In this document: positions 19,801 through 31,800 of the stretch, in pieces
Layout of the letters: the number at the start of each line of letters is the position of its first letter
How positions within the stretch are numbered: the stretch's first letter is position 1
Source of the DNA: Hydractinia symbiolongicarpus
Lineage: Eukaryota > Cnidaria > Hydrozoa > Anthoathecata > Hydractiniidae
Direction: 5' to 3'
Length of the DNA: 64,000 nucleotides
NCBI RefSeq assembly: GCF_029227915.1
Contig: NC_079887.1
Location: 20,457,650-20,521,649, forward strand
The notes under the pieces: generated by a model
The model's input: the letters and a program-made list of their open reading frames with translations, nothing else
What the model was told of the DNA's origin: nothing
Database searches by the model: none
Program-made: the position numbers and the translations under genes

Positions 19801-22800
19801 AGCGATCTATTGATGCGGCTAGTTCTAGAAATGAAGTTTTGTTTAAAGAGAAAATGAAACAATTAAAGGAGGAAAACAAAAGTTTAAAAAGAAAGTGCGA
19901 AAATTTTCAAGAATTAGAAATTCAATACAACACACAAGTCGAAGAGGTTAAGAAACTTAGTAACGAGTTATTTGTAGCAATGAAGGATGAAAATAAGTTG
20001 ACAGCAGAATATCGTCGTATAAAGAACAATTATCTTGAAGTAGAGGAAAAACTTAGAAATGTGGAATTGAAATTTAAAGATAATAGCAAAGTGAGGGCAG
20101 ATAAATTGAGAAATTTATCAAAGAAAATTAAAAACAGAGATGATAAAATTAATAAAATGGAATCAGAAATAGCTGAATTGATATCTGGTACTGAGAATAA
20201 AAGTGATGAGTTGGATGACATGAAAGTAAACTTGAACAGACTCAATGATAAATTAGAAAACAGTGAAACTATAGTTGATGATCTGCGGAATGAGAAAGCA
20301 AAACTGAAAAGAAAGACGCACAGTTTGTTGTTAAAAATTGAAAACCAGAAAAAATTGATTGACCACAAAGAAGTGAATGATATGAAGTGTTTAAAAAGTG
20401 ATTATGACAAACTCTGTACAAACATGAAGCAACTTACTGAAGAAAATCGTAATTTGCAAATGCTCGTTTCGTTATTAAACGACAATGAAATTGTAACATT
20501 TGAAGGTGGTCGTTATTCAGACGAAATAAGAGAAGTTGTTATGGAATTACTTTCCTTGAATGTCAGCATGGGAAAGGTAAATGATGTAATCAAGGTTGTA
20601 CTTGAAAAACTTGCAAAAAAAAGGGTTGACAGGTTGCCTTCACAAGGTTTAAAAAGTCATTTAATGCAAGAAGCATTAATTTTAGCACAATTACAGGTTG
20701 CAGAAGCAATGATTGATAATGACAAGGAGGCGTTTGGTAATTGTTTACATGGAGATGGTACATCAAAATACCATAAACATTATCAAAATTTTCAGATTAC
20801 AACATCGGAAGGAAAAACTTTAACATTTGGATTATCAGAAGTTGCAGGTGGCGATGCGGCAACAGTAATGAAAAATTTTACTGACACAATTGATGACATG
20901 TGTGACATTCTGAAAGAATTTTAGATTTTGAGAAGGGAGACGTTATTATGTTATCTTAGAATATAGTTAGTTATAGTATAGTTATATATTTGAGGGAAGA
21001 AATTTTTGTGGTAATGTAACTCGTTCAAACCGTGGAACTTTTTTATGGCAAAAACTTCTTCCTTTGAGGATCATTGTTTTGTCAACTTGTGACATGTGGT
21101 ATATATTGTTCTATTAAAACATTTAGCACTTATGGTAGCTTAATATTTTGCGTTCTTTTTTTATTTAGGTGCTAAAAGGTGCAGTTGTTCCATTTTCATC
21201 TGGTCTGCATATTTATACTCTGTCAAATATTTTGCAAGCTTTAAGAGTGTTTGTCAAAGTTTTATAGTTACCAACTTATTGTTTTACAGTGGTTCCTGTG
21301 GACTTTCTTTTTACATTTCCTTAAATTTGAAATATCTTTTCAGCTATTACGTTATTTTCCCTGGCTGGTCTGCAAATATAAATTTCGTACATTTCTATGA
21401 AGTCTCTCAATGTTAAGATTACAGTTTATAAACATTTTTGCCGGTTATTGTATAATTGTTTTGCTTTTATACATTGATTTTATGTTATTTTTGAGCTACA
21501 GCATCATTTTTACTATCTGGTGTGCAAATTACACTCTTGTCAAATATTTTGTACTCTTCAAGAGTGTTTGTAAAATTTTTGAATAGTTACTAATTTGTGG
21601 TGTTTTATTATGTTCCTGTGAATTTTTTTCGCATTTTCATCAATTTGGAAAGATTTTTTCAACTATGACGTCATTTTTTCTATCTGGTCTGCAAATTACA
21701 CTCTTGTCAGATATTTGTACTCCTTAAGAGTGTTTGTATAATTTTTGAATAGTTACTAATTTGTGGTGTTTTATTATGTTCCTGTGAACTTTTTTTGCAT
21801 TTTCATCAATTTGGAAAGATTTTTTCAACTATGACGTCATTTTTTCTATCTGGTCTGCAAATTTACACCCTTGTCCGAAATTTCGTACACTCTAATGAAC
21901 TTTGTTTAACGTTAAGATTACAGTTTATAAAATTGTTTACTGGTTGTTGTATACTTTCTTGCGCTTTTAGAGCAATTTGTAGTAATATTTGAGCTATGAC
22001 GTCATCATTACGTCATTTCTAAAAATAAACCATCAAAAATTAATATATTTTTTCTTTTACAAATATACTATCTACTGTAAAAATTTTAAGTTCTTACCAT
22101 GTCTCAATCTGGAGTTATTGATTTTTAAAGATAGAAATTGTGAAAAAAACCTATACATGACCCCCGTCTTTGTGCCGTGTTTTGTTGCGAAATTGGCCGA
22201 AAAACGCAACAAAAAAGGGCTATACTATCTATCATAAAAATAACAATAACTAGAGAATGGCTTGGAGTTAGGAGTTGCGCGACCCCTCGTTGAAACCGTA
22301 TAGAAATGTAGAAAACGTTGCATACGGCTAGAAGGTCGAGCGGCGCATAGAAAAATTTGACCTGAACAGCCTATTATAAATAAGTTCTTACCAAGTGTAT
22401 ACTCCAGACTACTCATAGAATTGGTATCAGCATCATCAATAGTGGAGTTTTTCTCTGATAGTTCGCTTGTTTTTGTAACTCCCACTGTTTTATTGTCTAC
22501 TTTGTTGCTATATGTTCCATTTTTTACCATTGATATTAACGTTGTATTTGTGAAATGCTCTTTCTCGTCTTCGTTTGGCTTCAATAAAGTTAGGTTTTGG
22601 ACTGTAGAATTCTTCAAATTCTTATTTCCTGAAGTTAAGTTTTGAACTGTAGAATTCTTAAAGTTCCCATTTACTGAAGTTTTCTCACTAACTTCAAAAA
22701 TATCTTTTGTTGAAGTAGTATTCAATGAATTATTATTACTTAGACTCTTGTCGGTACCATTGACAACAGGTGAGAATTTCGGTAGTGAATTCTCATCTTT

Positions 22801-25800
22801 AAAAGAATAATTATCAGGTTGCGTAATAGATTCCGTATGATTGTCTGAACTCTCATTTTTATCAAAAACGGAAGCTAATTTTTCTTCTTCTAGTGTTTCT
22901 TGTGTGTTACTACCATTGTTTTTTAACTTTAACGTTGCCATGAAATCCTTATCTGTTTTGTCTTGAATATGTTCATTTGAGATGCTTGCATTTTGAAAAG
23001 CAATTTGATTATCGTCTTCTGTTTTATTTTTTGCATGTGTTTTAGCTTTACTTGTGTTAAATACAACAGGTAATTCTTTATCATCCGATGAAGTATTATT
23101 TATCTTTTGAGGTTTATTCACTGTTGCGCTCTCTTCAGAATCAGTGGTAGCATTTGTCATAAACACAGTCAGGTTTTTGTTGTTAGAATCCTGAACATGT
23201 GGCGCACTGGTATTTGCGCTTGCATCGTTAATTTGCGAATTTAATGAATGGATTTTATTAATTAAGTTGCTTAATTCACCATCATTCTCTTTCTCAGGTG
23301 TCAATGTTGCACCAACAATAACAGAACCTTTTGGTTTTTGCTGCAAGAAATTTTTACTTTCTTTCGCGTTCTCCTTGATAACTGAATGAACCATATTAAT
23401 CAATCCTTCACTCTCCGCATCATTGACGTTGCTTTCTATAGATGAATTCAAAAAAGTTGAAGAATTTGAATAAGACTGTACCTTTCCACCAAATATTGAA
23501 TTAGTAACAATTCTTGGGTTGGTTGCTGTTTTGGATAACTGTACTTCAATAGGTTCATAAGTATCTTCAGTCTTAATAACATCAACTGTATTTTGCTTCA
23601 TGTTCGGCTGCAACTGCTTGTCTGGTATGGTGTGCTGAGATGCTGTATGGTACTGTGGTTCGTCCGATTGTTCGTTTACTTCACTGGAGATGGCACGATG
23701 TCTGCTGACAGGATTACCTACATAAGTAACAATAGCTTGGGGTTTCCTTCCTTCTGTTGATTTGGAATGAATTGATTCTTCTAGAGGTTCACTGAAAGAC
23801 TCGCTAGAATCTTTAATAGCTTGAAAAAATGTTTTCTCGTGCGGAATTTTCTGGTGAATAGCTTCAGCAATTTCTTTTTCTGTGTCAGTTTTGTGGACAG
23901 CTTGAGCAATTTCTTTTTCAGTTGCGTACGATTTCGAAAGATCTGAGGCATGTTTGCTGACTTCTTCAGGTGACAGTTCTTCAATTTCGCGAAAGTATGG
24001 ACTTTTTCTTTTGTTGTTTTCATCATCAAACGAAGAATCAGCTCGAATTCTTACCATAACGTAACCTGTTGATAGATTATATGTGTCAATAAAGAAGCGA
24101 AAAGAACTTAAAAAGTTTAATTTTTTTTTGAATTGTTTACACATTTTAAAGTCTAACTCAAACGGATAACTTTATTGTAAAAGTCTTTACAAAAATTTAA
24201 CAATAGGAAGAACGTTCTGTTCCTCATTTTCGTTTCCTCTGAGAATGCATATCGACTTTAAAAGAGCCTTATATTAATTCTATTATGATTCTCCCTTTTC
24301 TGTACATTGCATATGTGCACAATGTAAAAGTTCCTTTAATTATAGTAAAAAAAAACAGTCCAACCACCTGACGTGCAAGTGCCAAGTTCCTTAGCTTTTT
24401 ATAATTTTATTGATATTGATGAATTCTAATAATACCGTTCCAGCCGTTACAACTTATAACCTTATGACTCCATTACAACGTAAATAACTTGGCAAAAAGT
24501 ATTTTAACATCGGCCGCTTGGAAAAATTGCTCCACTTCTTGCCTCGCAAGAAAATCTGTTACCTGCTGTTAACTTCCAGTGTACTTTCCCATTATTCTAA
24601 GTGAAATAAAACGCAAGAGACTTACCTAACGAAGGGGTTGAAAGAACATAAGATTTGCCTTTTGGTAATGTTGGCAAATCTGACAATTTAAAATCCGCTA
24701 TGGAGAACTTTTTCGGAAAATCAGCATCAGTCATAACTTCTGTCTTGGCAGTTGGTTTATTTCCTCTGTTTATAATTTGTTTCGACATGGCAGGTGTGGT
24801 TTCGAAGACATATTTGTTTTTTCCAACCTCAATTTGTTTTGAAGAATCGATCTTTTTGTTGTACAATCTAATTTGATCATCTTCAGACATTTCTTTGTCT
24901 AGTTCACCGGTGATCAGATCCTTCCAGTTTGATTCTGGTTTGTCCTCAAGATTGAGAATGTCAAGGTTCTTGACTTTATTTTCATTAATTGATTGTTTTT
25001 TTGCTGATAAACTTTCTGTTTTGTGTTTCATGCCATGCTTAAAACTTCCCTTTCCCTCGTTTCCTTTGACACGAGAATTATATAGCTTCCGAACGCGATA
25101 CAGCTCTTTAGCAATTTGACTAAAAGGGCTTGTTCCACCTGCACTAGTTGTCTTAGCTGGTATATTTCGACTATATGCGTTAGTGTATGTATTAGGGGCC
25201 GGGTTGCTGGCGTATCTTCCACTCCAATAATTTTGAACTGTATTGACATCTTGCTCTGTCATCGGTCTCCCTCTTCTGTTTAATAGATCAAGGAAAGTCT
25301 TCTTGTCATTCCTGGGGCTGCTTCCATCCTCTCGCCGCACGGTACTTGAGAGTTCATCCCTGACACTTGCAGTGACAGTTTCTTTTGGTTTCTTTCTAAT
25401 TATTGTTGTCTTTGATATTGTGGCTTCGATGTTTTTAATTTTTTTTTCTAACATATTAAATTCTTTATCTTCGTTCTGTAGAAAATTTTTTCTTTCCTTC
25501 GGTTTATGTTTGCGTGGGGTTTTCTTTGTTTGATTTGAATTTGTTGCCAATAGTATTTTTCGCAGAGTTGAAGCAAGCTTAGTATTGCCTCTTTTGTGAT
25601 TGATTACAAAATGCTTTCGAAGCAAGGGATTTCCTTTTATTGGTCGAAATAATCCTTCAGTCCATGTGCCACTTTTTTTGCTCCCTTTAATCTTCTTTAA
25701 TTTTCTTTCCTTTGCAATTTCTTGACGAGCCCACCCCAAAGAATCTTTCCATGTCTTCTTTCTATGTTGTTGAAGCGTTTTCTTTTCACCTTTCACATAA

Positions 25801-28800
25801 TGTGATTTTGATTTGTGATGCACTGAGACACCTGTTTTACGAACATGCTCAAATAAACTGTTAAAGTCTGGTGGATGATGTGGAACCAATGTGGGTCGTG
25901 CGTGACTATTTAGCCGTGGTTTAACTCCTTGACCAATTGATGTCATTGAAGCAACATCAGCAGGAATTTCTGGTTGTGTAACCTTGTGTGATTTTATGGT
26001 GTGTTTGGGTGCCACATCCTTCCGACTTAACGTATTCAGATTCAGATGTTTATATTTTGATGATACTAATTTTAATCGATTTTCTTCTCTGCCAAGCGTA
26101 CTATTGATTGGTCGAAATATATTACTGCCATGGAAATTATTTACGTAGTTTCCTATTTTATATTGCTCTTTTAACTTTGGTTCAAACGGAACGCCTATTC
26201 CGTGCCCTGGTTTGATATTGGAATAGGTCTTTTCAAAAAATAAACTGTGGTGATTCGGTAAAGGGAGTCTAGAAAGAAATTGATTAGATGATTTTTGATT
26301 GATACCATTCAGGTTTACCAGCATATGGTCTTGAAGATTGTTGCCTTTAACAAATGTTTTTAAGGTATTGACTTGTTGCACTAAATCTTCATTATCATAC
26401 GCACCAATCGTTGGACCCTTATTGTTGATTAAATTCTTTGTATGGGCATGGTTGATGGAAATATATGGCTTTCCAATTGAATTGAGATTCTTGTTAAAGG
26501 ATGAATCGGTATTTGTGATTATTGCATTGTTTACTACTGGATGTAAATCAAGCTTTTGTCCATCAAGGACAGGATTAAAACTTACAATCTGACCTACAAT
26601 AGACTCATTGCTCTTGGAACTAGTTTGCGCAAATTGCTGATTTTTTTGATCAACTGGTTTTGGTTGAAAGTTCGTAATCTTTTTCTGATAGTCATTGTAT
26701 TGTGTTGGTTGACTGTAAATTATATTACTTTGATGAGTGTGCGGGTCTACAGGAACAGGGATAAAGGATATATTCTGAAGACTGCTAATTTTATTATTTG
26801 AGACATTGATCAAAGGTCTACTCGGTCCTGGATAAAGGGCAGGTTTTTTTTTTTGATTTTGAAATTTTTGTTTACTCAGTTTCTTCTCGTTCTTTGCTTT
26901 TTCTCCTTGCGATAACGATTTGTCAGGTCTATATGGCTCTGGACTCAAGTTAGCTTCCATAGAATTTGACTCCGGTATTTTATATGGGATAGCTTGTGCG
27001 TTATCGACTGGTTTGATAGCATCGACAAGCTTTGATATTTTGTTAACAATCTTCTTATTGTGTTCATCAATCTTTTGTTGGTTCTTGGTTTCTGTTGATA
27101 TTTTTTGCACATGTTGCGCATAAGACTGTAGCATTTTATTGATTTTCCCTTTTCCCTTTTGATCATCATCATCATCAACTTTAATCGTCAATGCACTCGT
27201 TTTAATTCTTGGAAGTTTAAAGCTGTTCGTTATTCCTGTCTTATCGAATTTCTTTTGTGAGCTATTTGTACTAGTAGCCTTGTTTTGTTTAGTTGCTGGA
27301 GTACCTGGTCCCATACCATTGTTTTGATTTTTTTGGTTGGTTGGTAACTGAAATGAAACGGCTGCTGTTTTCACATCTTGAATATCGTCTTTATTCAATA
27401 TTAAAGCACTTGTTGGAACTCGATTTGTTTTGTGCTTTATAGCAGGTACTTTCTTAGAAGGTTGTTTATTTAAATTACTAACTTTCTCAGAAGTCAAGTC
27501 TGAGTCACCACTATCTGTTGTGTAGGGGCTAATATGTTCTTTGTTCTGATTTTCAAATTTCTTGCTAGGGTTTTTTGCTTTACTCCATGGCTTTCTTCGA
27601 TTAAACACACCTTTTGTGGATGAATCACCTGCGTCATTGTCGTAATAACTATTGCTCATTTCTTCCGATACAAATGGAATATTCGCTCCATCAATGTTGA
27701 TTTTACCAGTAACTGGCTCGCTTCTTATTGCTCCTGAATCACCATATTCAGTAATGGTATTGACATATTTGAGGGGATCTTGATGACTTAAGTGATTGTT
27801 TCTAGAGTTTGTTCCAATGCGTTTATTGGTATGTATGAAACGTATACGTTCATTAATTTTATCGAAAACAGCTTTTAGTTCTCTTGTAGCAGCTGATTCA
27901 TCAATGGATTGGATTTTATTCCGATTACTTGCATTACCTTTTCCAAGTAGATTGTTCTGATCTTCTTTGTCTAATATTTTAAGTAGGTTATTAATTTCCT
28001 GTCGTCTCTCTTGCAAGGCATTGCGAGTTTGTTCATCATCTGATACAGCATAGTCGTAGTTAGGTGTGCCTGCGTTGAAGCCTTCGTTGTAATCACCTCC
28101 AATCAGATCTTCCGTTTTGTAGCTGCGTCGATCATTCATGTTATCTAACTCCTGCTGGGCTAACGCAGCTGCATCTTTTGAGACTTGTTCCACAGCACCT
28201 ACTAAAGAACCAACCGTTTCAACATCCGAAGGGGTCTTGTCATCTTTGGTATCTTGTTCAGTGTTGTGAACATCCTGTTTCTTTGTTAAGTGATTTCCAA
28301 CTGTTTCCTCCGAATTTTCAACGTTATTGCCATCAACTTTATGATCTTCTTGAAGCATAACGTTTCCATTAAATGGTATTTTATTGATCTGTGTAGATTT
28401 TTGTACACTTTGCAATTGACTACTGCTTAAACTGTTATTCGTTGATGCAGCGTTTACAGGGAAGTTTTGAACCTCTGACGAAACTGCAACAGGAGTTGCT
28501 ATGTTTTGTTGTGGTTGGCCTTCTTTGTTATTTGCACTATCAATGTTGTTAGAATTATTTTCACCGTATTCATTATTTGGCACCATTTCAGTGTTTGACA
28601 CTGTACTAGTTTGGTGTGATTCTTGGCTTTCTATATTTGGAACGCTAGATTCTGTTTTTTCTATCTGTGCTGTTTTGTTTTCTAATGTTGCCACTGTAGT
28701 TGATTGCATCTGCTGCTTTTCTTCGCCATGGTACGAATTTTCAGAAGATGGTTGTACGATATCGGTGGGTGTCTTTTGTTCTTTGACTAATTTATCGTTT

Positions 28801-31800
28801 TCATTCAACTTTTGTTCGTTCTGCTGTGGGAATTGAGCATCATGATCCTTAGATGGAAGTGCGTTTGTGTTGACATTCTCGGTGTTTGGCATTGTCTGTG
28901 CTACCTCAGATGACATGAAGGAACTTTTGTTTTCCCTGTGCTCATCAACATCCATTTCAAATACTGAAGGTCCTGTATCAGTTGGAGCATTTGTAAATTG
29001 ATACTGACTTGCATTATTAGGAGTCTTAACTGATTTTTCTTCAGATGGACTAACCAACGTACCTGCTTTCGATGGCTTACCATCGTCTAAGTCAGCGTTA
29101 ATCTTGTGAACTTTATCATATATTTCTGCAAGCTCTTTGCCAGCGTCATCAATAAAAGCAGAAGAGTTTTGGAAAGTTGTTAGGTTTTTTTGGGTAATAG
29201 TACTTTCAGGTAAAGGACCATTTTTGTCTGGAGTTATAATAGTGCGACCATTAAACATTGGTTTTCGATGAGTTATTTCGTGCGATTTAAGTTTATCGTT
29301 TAGTTTTCCGGAGAAAAAGTTGTTGTAATCTACGTGCATTTCGGGATGGTCACTAACATGCTTTTTACCGTTCCCAGAATGCAATTCAACTGTTTGACTG
29401 ACAACTCCTGGACCAACAATCTTTGAATCGGAGCCCTTTTTGTTTTCTCCACCATCAAAAGTCTCAGCATTAACCACTGGTGCATTACCATTTCCTTCTT
29501 TTTCTGCAGCGGCATTATCATAGTAAACTTCACCAGGCTTTCCATCATCTGAAGGGATACTTTTCATTTCATCAGCAGACATAGTTTCAGTATTTTCAAT
29601 GGCATTTGTAGTTTTATTACTCATGTCTGAAGTTTTGTTTAAGTCTTCCCTTTCCATTGATTTTAATTTTAAAAGTTTTGAATTCATTTTATCGGATTCT
29701 TGGTCTGTTTTCAAGTCTTTATATAATTTCTGGCTGTTCTTTGAAACGTCTTTGTTGTGGTTTGAACTGTCTATAGATTTAGTTGCTTTGCCTTTTGAAA
29801 ATTTTATAACTGGTGCAGCGTTATCAAATGCGGTCTTATCAGATATGGCATTGTTTTCTGCTGGTGTGAAGACAGTTGCAGAGGAAGCTGAACTATCCTG
29901 ATTGCTGTCTTCAGATTTCTCGTGAATTTTGTCATCTGTATTTGAAAGAGTCTCCAAGGATTTCTGATCTTGTTCAAACTCCTTGGTTACTTGATTGTCA
30001 TTTTTAGACGTGCCTTCTAGATCAGAAAACACATTTTCATCGGGTTTTATGTCAGGATTACGATTAAGAACTGGCTTAGTAATATTTCTAGAATATGATG
30101 GAAGTTTCTGAAGTGGATAGTATGTTCGATTTCCTTTAGATACTGTATCCTTTGACGTCGAGGAGTATTGATATTCACCCTCTCCTGTTGGTTTTCGGTT
30201 ATGTATTGCATTAGCTTCAGCATCGGTTATAAACAAATTTAACTCCGGAGAAGGGTTCACTAACACCATCGTAGCCACTTCTTCTTTTGCTGCACCTTTC
30301 TTGACAGCTGTTACTACATTTTTCTTCATACCATTATCAAACACTGTCCCTGTGGGGCGTCCTTTCAAAGCAACCTCAGCCTTCTTTGGCAGCCCTGCCT
30401 TTTTAGAACCAACAACATGAACAGATTCTTTCTTTAAAGTTTTTTCTCTCATCGGTAAACGTTGCAATTTAGAAGGTAGGATGTTAATTGTATCTTTTGC
30501 AAAGGGTATGTTGTATCGGCTTTTTGGCTGTGTGGCGTTGTTGTTATTGTTAGACACAGAAGTATCTGTGTTGTTTGATGCTGTTGAAGAATTATTTGTT
30601 GTGTTAGTATTTGTGATATTCGCTATAACAAAAACAACAAGAACATATTTTGAAGATTCAGCGTAAACTTAAAGTAAAGGCAAAATATTAAGCGCCACAT
30701 AAATTGCGTGAGTATTTGTAATTTTACTTCAAAGAATCCGGTAAAACACTGATCTATTAAGTTTTAAAACTTACTATTATCAGCCGATGATGTAGCCGTT
30801 GTATTTTTGGTTTCCGTACTGTTAGTACTAGCAGTCGTTATATTCTTCTCTGCTTCTTCTGGAGGTTTTGTAGGTGAAGGGGTAGGAGCTGATACGTACT
30901 CAGGCATTGCTGAAAGAAAAACAGGAAAACGGGCATGATTTTTATTATCAGTATGTCCAACACATACATAAAAAGAACAAGTTTGTCGCTGTTGACATAA
31001 AACGAAATCAACAACTTCTCTGGGACAGGCGGATTCAACATTTTCTAAAGAAATTATGAAGTAACTTCGCAACAACCAAGATACACGCACATAAAGGTAA
31101 CAAGAATGATTATTTGCCATGCTAATAATTAACGTTAACAGAATGGATAAACAACGCGAAGTTGCCACTCTATTTAAATAATTGAAATTAATAGAACTGG
31201 GGACTGCTTAGGAGATTTAAAAATGGGAAGGATTGGGGACTTTCAAGAAGATTTAAAAATGGGGAGGATTGGGGACATTTAAGGAGATTTTTAAGAAATC
31301 AAGAAGTTTGCGGATTTTAAATTTATATTTGTTAAGGAGAGAAAAAAACAAACCAGTGCTGTCCCCAATGAAGTGTAATATGCAATTGACAAATTAACAC
31401 AAGATTTTACTAATAACATAACTTCCTGTTCGAATTAAATGGTTATGAGGTGTGGCATTCCTGTCACGTGGCAACCCTATTTACTGATACCCGACCACGT
31501 TTTTACAATAAGTAGGGAAATTTCAAGTCGAGATTCAGATTAAATAGACCTTAAGTCATATACTTTAAGAACAGTAATAAAATTGAATATTCTTACTGTT
31601 ACAGACATCTCTATACACAAACGGTGCCAACTCTGATAGCTGTTCGCTGTTCACTGAAAACACATTGCTGACGTCACGATAAGAAGCAATCGATTGTAAA
31701 AACTCATAGTGGACATTTTTGTCAACACCCAATGCAATGACACGTACGTCATGATCTGACAAAAATTGTGATGAGCCATACAATCCATATGGTATGTCAC

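Larger units (their letters stand above)
18401..22373 (+). mobile_element. DNA transposon, 3973 bp, 12-bp TIRs, 7-bp TSD, apparently complete
   Basis: The left end TAGGCTGTTCAG (18401-18412) and right end CTGAACAGCCTA (22362-22373) are perfect inverted repeats. Both are flanked by TTATAAA (18394-18400 and 22374-22380). The interior holds one long plus-strand ORF (19473-20924), a 166-bp degenerate tandem array (21195-22010) and related words near both ends (CCCCCGTCTT near 18805 and 22160; GCCGT motifs near 18428 and on the opposite strand near 22322). It sits in the last intron of the giant vWA gene, antisense to it, with its right end 18 nt inside the splice donor at 22391. I cannot assign it to a superfamily. 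A 7- or 8-bp TSD is compatible with several. Confidence 0.85.

Noticed and set aside
24655-29901. Numerous plus-strand ORFs of 60-110 codons opposite the giant exon
   Set aside because: They are hydrophobic mirror images of a Lys/Asn/Ser-rich coding strand, with no splice or domain support.
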